Shown here: positions 1-5,210 of the stretch, in pieces
Layout: each line of letters starts with the position of its first letter
Position numbering within the stretch: position 1 is the stretch's first letter
Assembly (NCBI GenBank): GCA_011051815.1
Contig: DRKK01000083.1
Coordinates: 1 to 5,210 of the forward strand
DNA length: 5,210 nt
Reading direction: 5' to 3'
Source of the DNA: Sphingomonadales bacterium
GTDB lineage: Bacteria; Pseudomonadota; Alphaproteobacteria; Sphingomonadales; Emcibacteraceae
Made by a program: the position numbers and the translations under genes
Notes under the pieces: model-generated
What the model was told of the DNA's origin: nothing
The model's input: only the letters and a program-made list of their open reading frames with translations
Databases searched by the model: none

Positions 1-656
1 AAATCAGGCAAGACCTGAATGAAAATTTCTTTCCGGACTGGGAAAAGAAATTTCGTCATGTTGACCATACGTTCGGTGGCGGCGCAGAGGGACAGCAGGA
101 ATTTATGAATTCCCTGATCACAAATTTCGCTTTTGGTCTTTTGATTATCTATATCCTGTTTGCCATTGCTTTCCGGTCCTATTTCAAGCCGTTCATTATC
201 TTTACCGCTCTGCCCTTTGGCTATATGGGCGCGGTTCTGGGGCATTTATTTCTGGGCATGGACATCAGTATCTTCTCCATCATGGGCATTGCGGCGGCTA
301 TGGGGGTTGTGATTAATGACAATCTTGTGCTGGTGGATTATATCTGTAGCCTGCGGGATAAGGGTTATGATGTGATACAGGCCATCGAAATATCTGCCGA
401 GGAACGCTTCCGGCCCATATTCCTGACCTCTTTCACCACCTTTATCGGATTGCTTCCTCTGATGACGGAGACCAGCGTTCAGGCCCAGTTCCTGATCCCG
501 ACGGTGGTGTCCCTGTCTTTCGGGGTGTTGTTTGCCACGGCGGTGACCCTTATTCTGGTGCCTATTCTATATATTCTGATGTCTCGGGCGCGGGACTGGA
601 TTTATAACTTTCTTGGCTGGGAATTGAAGGAGACACTCCCCACTCCCGCCGAATGA
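1..656 (+). CDS. RND-family efflux transporter permease subunit, C-terminal part (5' end outside window)
   Basis: The reading frame is open from base 3 (217 codons in the window) with no stop upstream, so this is the tail of a larger gene; RND permeases are normally about 1,000-1,050 residues. The visible part starts in the last stretch of the periplasmic porter domain and runs through TM8-TM12. Counting from the first codon, hydrophobic segments lie at about residues 41-59, 63-85, 90-114, 138-154 and 164-194. The segment after residue 85 (GMDISIFSIMGIAAAMGVV) and the following NDNLVLVDY match the TM10 region of AcrB-type pumps. A family-typical RFRPIFLTSFTTFIG block precedes TM11. The known family role is proton-driven export of drugs, detergents or other amphiphiles across the inner membrane, with a periplasmic adaptor and an outer-membrane channel; neither partner is in the window. 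At the position of AcrB Lys940 it has Asn, followed by Asp, as seen in some RND branches. The substrate cannot be inferred. It ends stop-to-stop with the convergent M48 gene. Confidence 0.93.
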   Translation, partial: IRQDLNENFFPDWEKKFRHVDHTFGGGAEGQQEFMNSLITNFAFGLLIIYILFAIAFRSYFKPFIIFTALPFGYMGAVLGHLFLGMDISIFSIMGIAAAMGVVINDNLVLVDYICSLRDKGYDVIQAIEISAEERFRPIFLTSFTTFIGLLPLMTETSVQAQFLIPTVVSLSFGVLFATAVTLILVPILYILMSRARDWIYNFLGWELKETLPTPAE

Positions 657-2156
657 TTATTTACCGTAAACGATCAGCTTGAGCCGCTGTCCCGCCCGGA
701 GCTTGCTTTGAGGATTAAGGCCGTTAAGGACCAGAAACCGGTCCCGCTGATGATCTTCATAGGCCATATGGCGGGACAGGCTGGCGATGGTATCGCCGCG
801 CTGAACCGTAACCACCCGGATGATCCTGCCCTTGATTTTACCGGCTTCTTTGCGAGACAGGCGATCAAAGCTGTAGGTCATGCGCATCAGACTATCATTC
901 AGACTACTCACTCTGTCCTCAGGCGTTACCATTAGAAAATAATAGGCCTGTGTTTTGGAATAGCGCACGGCGACAATGCGCACTTGCGCGGGTTTATTCT
1001 GTATCTTGGTGGTGGTCCAGCCGGTGATGGCTTCCATGCCGTTGAGGGTAAAATCCTCCAACCCCTGAAGCGGCGATTCCTTGACAAAGCTTTTCCAGAC
1101 CGCAGAGGTCAGCTCAATCATATTGCGGCCCTTTAGGTTCTCTCCGGCAAAGATAACCACACTGCCCTCGGCGGGACCTTGTCCCTTGGCAAAAACTGCT
1201 TCGGCGCTGTTGATCAGGCGGTAATTCTTGGGCACCGTAAAGCGAAAACCCAAGGACCCGTGCAGGAATGTCCGCCCCTTGATCACGCCCTGCGCCGGAT
1301 CATCGCCATATGTCATGCCGTCAATGATATTCAGGTAGCGATTATGGCCCGGATCGCGGCTATGTTGGGGCAGGCCGCTTTTTTGGGCGGCGGCAAAGGC
1401 GCGCGTTACCCGGTCGCGGGTATTGGGATGGGTGGAGAAAAATTCCGGTGGCCGTTGCTGTCCGGTGCGGTTGGCAATCACATCCTGCAGGTTGCTTTGG
1501 GCATCCAGAGAACGGAGCATATCGGCGGCCGCGTAGGGGTCAAAACCCGCCCGGGTGGAATAGCGCACGCCCAGCTGATCGGATTCATATTCATTACCCC
1601 GGGAATAGCTTTTCAGATAAATCTGTGACCCATAGCCCAGCGCATCACTGACCCCCTTGTTTTTCAACGCCGCCCCCAACAGAGCCACCCCAAGGCCGGT
1701 GAACAGCTGCTGGTTATAGCGTTTGGCCGAATGGCGGGCGGTCACATGGCCGATTTCATGACCCAGAACTGAGGCCAGTTCGGATTCGCTGTTGAACAAG
1801 GCCAATATGCCGCGTGTCACATAGATATACCCGCCGGGCAGGGCAAAGGCATTGACCAGCGGCGTATTCAGCACCGTAAAAGTAAAGGGTGTTTTTGGTA
1901 ATTCGGACACGGCGGCCAGCCGCCCCCCGACCACGGCCACATATCCGGCGACCTTTGGGTCATCCAATACGCCGCCATTTTGTTTGATCACAAGGGGGTG
2001 CTGTTCCTTGCCGACGGCACTTTCCTTGGCCGGGCTCATAAAGGGGGTAAAGTCGGATCGGCCCGTGGCCGGGTTGGTGGTGACACAGCCCTGTAGCATC
2101 AGGGCGCTCGCCATTACGCCGGCGGTGAAAATTTTTCTGAAATGCTTGTGTGACAT
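657..2156 (-). CDS. M48-family zinc metalloprotease lipoprotein with C-terminal LysM-like domain
   Basis: A 499-residue exported protein. Residues 1-24 form a lipoprotein signal: basic MSHKHFRK, a hydrophobic stretch, then lipobox LQGC with Cys24 as the likely lipidated residue. The M48 catalytic domain follows: HEIGH at 133-137 gives two zinc ligands and the catalytic Glu134, and EYESD at 189-193 supplies the third ligand, Glu189. A middle alpha/beta region of unknown role (about 295-430) leads to a LysM-like module (about 448-495; VQRGDTIASLS ... NGL ... LRAGQRLKL), which in other proteins binds peptidoglycan. The N-terminal half resembles LoiP/BepA-type envelope proteases, but BepA has TPRs where this has LysM. 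The likely role is protein quality control or turnover in the periplasm near the cell wall; this is inferred. Start choice: the ATG at 2156 has GAGGG eight bases upstream and gives a compact signal peptide. An in-frame ATG at 2171 overlaps the upstream stop as ATGA but has no Shine-Dalgarno. It is the second gene of a unit with the SNase-like gene, probably translationally coupled. Confidence 0.93.
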   Translation of the reverse strand: MSHKHFRKIFTAGVMASALMLQGCVTTNPATGRSDFTPFMSPAKESAVGKEQHPLVIKQNGGVLDDPKVAGYVAVVGGRLAAVSELPKTPFTFTVLNTPLVNAFALPGGYIYVTRGILALFNSESELASVLGHEIGHVTARHSAKRYNQQLFTGLGVALLGAALKNKGVSDALGYGSQIYLKSYSRGNEYESDQLGVRYSTRAGFDPYAAADMLRSLDAQSNLQDVIANRTGQQRPPEFFSTHPNTRDRVTRAFAAAQKSGLPQHSRDPGHNRYLNIIDGMTYGDDPAQGVIKGRTFLHGSLGFRFTVPKNYRLINSAEAVFAKGQGPAEGSVVIFAGENLKGRNMIELTSAVWKSFVKESPLQGLEDFTLNGMEAITGWTTTKIQNKPAQVRIVAVRYSKTQAYYFLMVTPEDRVSSLNDSLMRMTYSFDRLSRKEAGKIKGRIIRVVTVQRGDTIASLSRHMAYEDHQRDRFLVLNGLNPQSKLRAGQRLKLIVYGK

Positions 2157-2164
2157 TGATATGG

Positions 2165-2169
2165 CCCTC
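2165..2169 (-). promoter_or_regulatory. Shine-Dalgarno GAGGG deciding the M48 protease start
   Basis: On the minus strand GAGGG is followed by eight bases and then the ATG at 2156. It overlaps the TGA stop of the SNase-like gene (2168-2170), so ribosomes finishing that gene end on the next initiation site. This favours the ATG at 2156 over the ATG at 2171, which has no purine-rich site before it. Confidence 0.65.
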
Positions 2170-2944
2170 ATTGGATAATCGTGATCTGTTCGGGGTGGGT
2201 TGCCTCAATCATAGGCCCATTATAAAATTTCAACCAGCCCCTGATTTCAATTTTTTTGCCCAAGTAGTTTTCAGGACCTTGGCCGGCCTTGATAAATTTC
2301 CGGGCGGCCCGGGATTTGATAACCACGGTAAAATCCTTTCTCCAGTCCCGGCCAAAATTCAAATAATAGGTGCCGCGCACCTTGGCCACATTGCGGACAA
2401 TGCCGTCGATCAGTTGAAAGCTGTTGGTATATTTTCCGGCTTGCCTGTGGTCCTTTGGGTCATAATAGGACAGCGCCCATATGCCGCGCTTGTTTTGTCG
2501 GGCCATCCGTTCCTGCGCCAGCATTTCAGGGGCAATGGCGTGATTGTCGGGAAAGGTGTAAACCCGCGCCATACCCGCGCTCAGGATTTCCCCCTGTACC
2601 CAAAGCCCGTCTTTCAGAAAGAGATGGGCCAAGGCCCGGCCATATCTGTCCCGCCGTTGCCCACCGTAATAAAGGGTTACCTCTTTATTCAGCACAAGGC
2701 GGGACAAAAATTCCTTTGATGCGGTGCCAAGGGGCCATTCTTTATGACCTTTACGGCCAAGGGGCAGTTTGGGCGCCTGAATACCCACCAGCCGGACACG
2801 GGTTTTATCTTTCAGGACAACTGTGTCGCCGTCAATAACCCTTACCACCCGCTGCGTGGAGGACTTTTTAAGCTCTGTTTGTTGGGCCTGCGTCGGCGAT
2901 ATAATAAAAAACAAAGCCAATATTAGGATAAAAATTCTATGCAT
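2168..2944 (-). CDS. Secreted SNase-fold (thermonuclease-like) protein with C-terminal OB-like extension and altered active site
   Basis: A 258-residue protein with a Sec signal peptide (MHRIFILILALFFIISPTQA, cleavage near residue 20), so probably periplasmic. The SNase domain spans about residues 31-160: RVIDGDTV at 35-42 (first strand and metal-site Asp), VRLVGIQAPK at 50-59, RRDRYGRALAHLF at 97-109, and a helical end around 140-156. Against S. aureus nuclease, Asp21 (Asp40 here), Arg35 (Arg51) and Arg87 (Arg103) are kept. Asp40 is replaced by Gln56 and the general base Glu43 by Lys59, so ordinary Ca-dependent nuclease activity is doubtful. Residues about 174-258 form an extra beta-rich domain (FQLIDGIVRNV ... 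YYLNFG ... IRGWLKFYNGPMIEATHPEQI) resembling an OB-fold nucleic-acid or ligand-binding module. The frame is open upstream to an ATG at 3031, but that start would run through the divergent gene's start and give no signal peptide; 2944 is preferred. No clear Shine-Dalgarno precedes 2944, so initiation may be leaderless. The M48 gene follows after 11 bp. Confidence 0.88.
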   Translation of the reverse strand: MHRIFILILALFFIISPTQAQQTELKKSSTQRVVRVIDGDTVVLKDKTRVRLVGIQAPKLPLGRKGHKEWPLGTASKEFLSRLVLNKEVTLYYGGQRRDRYGRALAHLFLKDGLWVQGEILSAGMARVYTFPDNHAIAPEMLAQERMARQNKRGIWALSYYDPKDHRQAGKYTNSFQLIDGIVRNVAKVRGTYYLNFGRDWRKDFTVVIKSRAARKFIKAGQGPENYLGKKIEIRGWLKFYNGPMIEATHPEQITIIQ

Positions 2945-2994
2945 ATATTGACCATAACTGTTATAGATAAATATCTCAACAGGAGGAAAAAACA
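2945..2994. promoter_or_regulatory. Divergent intergenic control region with two adjacent perfect dyads
   Basis: These 50 AT-rich bases separate the start codons of the SNase-like gene (minus) and the GST gene (plus). Two abutting perfect inverted repeats are present: ATAAC-T-GTTAT at 2954-2964 and AGATA-AA-TATCT at 2965-2976. Plus-strand promoter candidate: TTGACC at 2948-2953 with a weak -10 such as ATATCT at 2971-2976 (17-bp spacer). Minus-strand candidates: TTGAGA (2980-2975) with TATGGT (2956-2951), 18-bp spacer, or a weak TTCCTC (2988-2983) with TATAAC (2965-2960), 17-bp spacer. The dyads overlap all of these hexamers, as operators would. That promoters lie here follows from the divergent gene layout; the exact hexamers and the operator role are inferred. 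Confidence 0.5.
2981..2986 (+). promoter_or_regulatory. Shine-Dalgarno AGGAGG of the GST gene
   Basis: A full AGGAGG lies eight bases before the ATG at 2995, an optimal arrangement that fixes the GST start. It contrasts with the SNase-like gene on the other side of the gap, which has no recognisable site. Confidence 0.85.
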
Positions 2995-3603
2995 ATGCGT
3001 ACCATTCACGGATCACCCTATGCCAGAACAAATTATGTTATCTGGGCCATGAAGGAACTGGGACTTGATTTCGACGTTAATCCGGTAAACCCTATGAAGG
3101 GCGAGACGAAACATCCGGACTATCTGGCCCTGAACCCCAATGGCCTGATCCCCACATTGGAGGAAGGTGACTTGATTCTCTGGGAATCCATGGCAATCAA
3201 TATGTATCTGGCCAAAACTTACGGCGACGGCTTGCTCTGGGCCACGGACCCCCAGCAGGAGGCCCAGATCATGCAGTGGCTGGCCTTTGGTCATATCAAT
3301 TTAGACAAGCCAGCGGTGAATTACCTGCTTCACCTAAATGTCCTGCCGGAAGAAATGCGGTCCGAGGCAAAACTGGAAGAAGCAAAGACAGATATTGTCC
3401 CTCTTCTAGAGGTTCTGGACGGCCATCTTGCGGGCAAGGATTATCTGGTGGATGATCGCTTTACCATTGCCGACCTGAGCCTTGCCGCCATATTGGATTA
3501 TCCGCGCAAGGCCGGGTATGATTTGTCGAAATACAGCAACCTGTCCCCGTGGCTGACCCGTTGTGTGGAACGGCCCATCCGGGTTGACATGAATAAAGTG
3601 TAA
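2995..3603 (+). CDS. Glutathione S-transferase family protein
   Basis: A 202-residue cytosolic protein with the two-domain GST layout and normal family length. The N-terminal thioredoxin-like domain (about residues 1-77) begins with a short strand and a loop carrying Ser7 (HGSPYART), a possible catalytic residue by position. It continues with LNPNGLIPTL containing the conserved cis-proline Pro53, then LWESMAINMYLA with the Glu64-Ser65 pair that contacts the glutathione gamma-glutamyl group. The all-helical C-terminal domain (about 87-195) holds the N-capping motif FTIADLSLAA at 156-165, where Thr157 and Asp160 form the conserved capping box. The family conjugates glutathione to electrophiles or acts as a reductase or isomerase; the substrate class is not readable here. 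It is the first gene after the divergent region and probably co-transcribed with the M20 hydrolase 22 bp downstream. Start set by AGGAGG. Confidence 0.93.
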   Translation: MRTIHGSPYARTNYVIWAMKELGLDFDVNPVNPMKGETKHPDYLALNPNGLIPTLEEGDLILWESMAINMYLAKTYGDGLLWATDPQQEAQIMQWLAFGHINLDKPAVNYLLHLNVLPEEMRSEAKLEEAKTDIVPLLEVLDGHLAGKDYLVDDRFTIADLSLAAILDYPRKAGYDLSKYSNLSPWLTRCVERPIRVDMNKV

Positions 3604-3614
3604 TCCAGAAAAAC

Positions 3615-3618
3615 AGGA
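3615..3618 (+). promoter_or_regulatory. Ribosome binding site AGGA of the M20 amidohydrolase gene
   Basis: AGGA inside a run of A residues lies seven bases before the ATG at 3626, within the 22-bp gap after the GST stop. I see no terminator or obvious promoter in that gap, supporting read-through from the GST gene. Confidence 0.7.
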
Positions 3619-3625
3619 AAAAATC

Positions 3626-4948
3626 ATGAGACTTTTTTTAACGCTGGTTTTTACGATTGCGGCATTGACCCTGCCCACAGTTGCCGCCGACAGCCTGAAA
3701 CAGGATGTGGCCAAGGATTATGACAGCTATTTGTCCGATTTGTTTGTCTATTTTCATGAAAACCCTGAATTGAGCCATCAGGAACAGAAAACCGCCGCCC
3801 GGCTGGCCAAAGAATTACAATCTCAGGGCTTTGAGGTGACCACCGGCGTTGGCGGTACTGGCATCGTGGCGATCATGAAAAACGGCAAAGGCCCCTTGGT
3901 CATGATGCGGGCTGATATGGATGGCCTGCCGGTTCTGGAGAAATCCGGTCTGGACTATGCCTCCAAGGTGACCCAATTGTCCCTGCTGACCAAGAATGTG
4001 GTGCCGGTGACCCATGCTTGTGGTCATGATGTGCATATGACCAGTCTGGTGGGCACCGCCCGGCGTATGGCGGCCATGAAGGACAAATGGTCCGGCACCC
4101 TGATGCTCATCGGTCAACCCGCAGAGGAGCTTGGTCCCGGTGCGCAGGCCATGATGGAAGACGGCCTGTGGAAACGGTTCGGCAAGCCTGATTATGCGCT
4201 GGCCTTTCATGTGGACGCACAGGGGGTGGCCGGGGTGGTCAATGTGACCGCCGGATCACCCTTTGCGGGTGCGGATACGGTGGATATTATCATTCACGGC
4301 ATTGGCGCTCACGGCGCTTCGCCCCATGCGGGCAAGGACCCGGTTGTGCTGGGCAGTCAGATCGTTCTGGCTTTGCAGACGCTAGTGTCCCGTGAATTAT
4401 CCCCGCGTCAGCCCGGTGTGGTGACGGTGGGGTCTTTTCATTCCGGCACCAAACATAATATTATTTCTGATGAGGCTCACCTGCAACTGACTGTGCGCAA
4501 TACCAACCTGCAAACCCGCAAGCTTCTGCTGGACGGGATCAAGCGGATTGCGGAAAATATGGGCCGGGTGGCGGGTCTGCCGGAGGATATGTTGCCGGAA
4601 GTGATTGTCTCCAAGGACAATATGCTGCCGCCAACGGTTAATGATGCGCCGCTGGTCCGGCGGCTTCGGGCGGTCTGGCAGGATAAGATGGGTAAGGATA
4701 TGGTGGTTGATATTCCGCCCACGGGCATGGGGGCCGAGGATTTTCCTTTCTTCACCACAGACCCGGCAATCCCTAGTGTCTATTTTACCGTTGGCGGCAC
4801 CCCGAAAGAAGATTTCGCGCGCGCCAAGGCGGGTGGTCCTGCGGTGGCCAGCCATCATTCACCCCTGTTTAAAATTTCACAGGAACCATCGGTCAAAAGC
4901 GGCGTTGAGGCAACGGTATATGCCTTGCTTAACCTGATGCCCCGTTAG
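3626..4948 (+). CDS. Secreted M20-family (M20D-like) metallo-amidohydrolase
   Basis: A 440-residue protein of typical family length with an N-terminal Sec signal (MRLFLTLVFTIAALTLPTVAA, cleavage near residue 21), so probably periplasmic. The catalytic domain shows MRADMDGLPVLE at 94-105, the metal site HACGHDVH at 130-137 (Cys132, His134), QPAEE at 164-168 (base and ligand Glu167/168), FHV with His195, and a C-terminal HHSPLF at 410-415 with His411 as likely last ligand. The inserted dimerisation domain runs about 212-325 and includes GIGAHGASPHAGKDPV at 225-240. The use of Cys as a ligand and this dimerisation signature place it with the aminoacylase/carboxypeptidase/IAA-amino-acid-hydrolase type (M20D). 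Such enzymes hydrolyse N-acyl amino acids, amino-acid conjugates or peptides. All key residues seem present, so an active enzyme is expected; the substrate is unknown. Second gene of the GST unit; the MalT-like gene starts 53 bp after its stop. Confidence 0.93.
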   Translation: MRLFLTLVFTIAALTLPTVAADSLKQDVAKDYDSYLSDLFVYFHENPELSHQEQKTAARLAKELQSQGFEVTTGVGGTGIVAIMKNGKGPLVMMRADMDGLPVLEKSGLDYASKVTQLSLLTKNVVPVTHACGHDVHMTSLVGTARRMAAMKDKWSGTLMLIGQPAEELGPGAQAMMEDGLWKRFGKPDYALAFHVDAQGVAGVVNVTAGSPFAGADTVDIIIHGIGAHGASPHAGKDPVVLGSQIVLALQTLVSRELSPRQPGVVTVGSFHSGTKHNIISDEAHLQLTVRNTNLQTRKLLLDGIKRIAENMGRVAGLPEDMLPEVIVSKDNMLPPTVNDAPLVRRLRAVWQDKMGKDMVVDIPPTGMGAEDFPFFTTDPAIPSVYFTVGGTPKEDFARAKAGGPAVASHHSPLFKISQEPSVKSGVEATVYALLNLMPR

Positions 4949-4956
4949 GTTGGGTT

Positions 4957-5001
4957 ATGCGTAAATCACGCCTTAAAGGGACAGAGGGCGCGGCGGTTTG
5001 A
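4957..5001 (+). CDS. Possible 14-codon leader ORF before the MalT-like gene
   Basis: ATG at 4957 opens a frame encoding MRKSRLKGTEGAAV and stops with TGA at 4999-5001, directly adjacent to the ATG of the MalT-like gene at 5002 and in the same frame. The only upstream help is a weak AGG at 4947-4949 overlapping the M20 stop. An ORF this short can easily occur by chance. It is listed because the TGA-ATG abutment would allow reinitiation, and because the MalT-like start has only a distant Shine-Dalgarno of its own. Confidence 0.2.
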   Translation: MRKSRLKGTEGAAV

Positions 5002-5210
5002 ATGGCGGATGACCGGGAAAAATCTGCGGGGCTGGAAAGCTGGTTAATCGCCACCAAATGGATGCCGCCCCGTCACCATGTTTCAATCATCGAGCGGGCG
5101 CGCCTGATCACAGCCCTCGATGCGGGGGGGCAGCATAACCTTTGCCTGATCACCGCCCCGGCGGGCTTTGGCAAGACGACATTGCTCAGCCAGTGGCGGC
5201 AACGGCTTCT
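5002..5210 (+). CDS. MalT-like LuxR-family ATP-binding transcriptional regulator, N-terminal part (3' end outside window)
   Basis: The frame is open from ATG 5002 to the window end (69 full codons). After a short head come IATKWMPPRHHVSIIERARL (residues 16-35), the usual entry motif of MalT/LAL-type proteins, and a Walker A motif at 52-60 (APAGFGKTT) followed by LLSQW. This closely resembles the start of E. coli MalT (SPAGYGKTTLISQW). Known relatives are about 900 residues with a STAND NTPase, a helical repeat sensor and a C-terminal LuxR-type helix-turn-helix; those parts lie beyond the window. They bind a small inducer and ATP, oligomerise and activate transcription. An in-frame TGA immediately upstream fixes 5002 as the earliest start. 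GAGGG at 4984-4988 is 13 bases away, longer than ideal. It could regulate the preceding GST-M20 unit, but only position suggests this. Confidence 0.85.
   Translation, partial: MADDREKSAGLESWLIATKWMPPRHHVSIIERARLITALDAGGQHNLCLITAPAGFGKTTLLSQWRQRL

Noticed and set aside
728..744. Hairpin GGACC / 7-nt loop / GGTCC near the convergent junction as a terminator.
   Set aside because: The stem is only 5 bp, no T-tract follows on either strand, and it lies within M48 coding sequence.
1179..1628. 149-codon plus-strand open frame opposite the M48 gene.
   Set aside because: It is antisense to the catalytic and middle domains of the protease and its translation has no family features.
2157..2171. Longer M48 start at ATG 2171, overlapping the upstream stop as ATGA.
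   Set aside because: The overlap is of a common type, but no Shine-Dalgarno precedes it, whereas the ATG at 2156 has GAGGG at eight bases. It remains a possible alternative adding five residues.
2150..2719. 189-codon plus-strand open frame opposite the SNase-like gene.
   Set aside because: It is fully antisense to a gene with clear domain motifs, its translation shows no recognisable domain, and there is no ribosome site. It is a shadow frame.
2900..2905. Perfect TATAAT on the plus strand as a -10 element for the GST gene.
   Set aside because: The best -35 options (TTGTTG at 15 bp, TTTGTT at 16 bp) are poor, there is no extended -10, and the site lies inside the SNase-like signal-peptide coding region. 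It could be real but is not supported enough to list.
2945..3031. Longer SNase-like ORF starting at the ATG at 3031 (29 more residues).
   Set aside because: It would overlap the divergent GST start and its AGGAGG, has no plausible ribosome site, and hides the clean signal peptide that begins at 2944.
3815..4858. Several minus-strand open frames opposite the M20 gene.
   Set aside because: They are His/Arg-rich translations typical of antisense shadow frames, with no motif and no ribosome site.
4959..4971. Hairpin GCGT-AAATC-ACGC after the M20 gene as a terminator.
   Set aside because: The stem is only 4 bp and there is no following T-run, so it is too weak to call.

Overview
The window looks like ordinary chromosomal DNA from a Gram-negative bacterium, most likely an alphaproteobacterium. 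It has an RND inner-membrane efflux pump, a periplasmic lipoprotein of the M48 protease family with a C-terminal LysM-like module, a secreted SNase-like protein whose C-terminal extension resembles those I recall from alphaproteobacteria, and Shine-Dalgarno sites of the usual type. Base composition is moderate in GC, with an AT-rich patch around 2880-2995. The lineage call is inferred from protein character and not from any marker gene. No RNA gene, CRISPR array, insertion sequence or phage feature is visible.

Layout: (1) 1-656, plus strand, is the C-terminal part of an RND efflux permease whose beginning lies outside the window. (2) 657-2944, minus strand, is a two-gene unit. A secreted SNase-fold protein (2168-2944) is followed after 11 bp by an M48 metalloprotease lipoprotein (657-2156). 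Its last base abuts the last base of the RND gene, stop codon to stop codon. (3) 2945-2994 is a 50-bp divergent control region with two back-to-back perfect dyads and promoter-like hexamers for both directions. (4) 2995-4948, plus strand, is a second two-gene unit: a glutathione S-transferase family protein and, 22 bp later, a secreted M20-family metallo-amidohydrolase. (5) 5002-5210, plus strand, is the N-terminus of a MalT-like LuxR-family ATP-binding regulator cut by the window end. A possible 14-codon leader ORF precedes it and abuts its start codon.

How they may work together: the minus-strand pair is probably an envelope unit, with both products exported. The plus-strand pair combines a cytosolic GST with a periplasmic peptide or amide hydrolase, and the MalT-like gene may or may not belong to it. 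I see no evidence of a new multi-gene defence or mobile system. The points most worth a second look are the SNase-like protein, which keeps the fold signature but has lost two of the classical catalytic and metal-binding acidic residues (Asp40 to Gln, Glu43 to Lys in S. aureus nuclease numbering), the compact divergent operator region, and the possibly leaderless start of the SNase gene.
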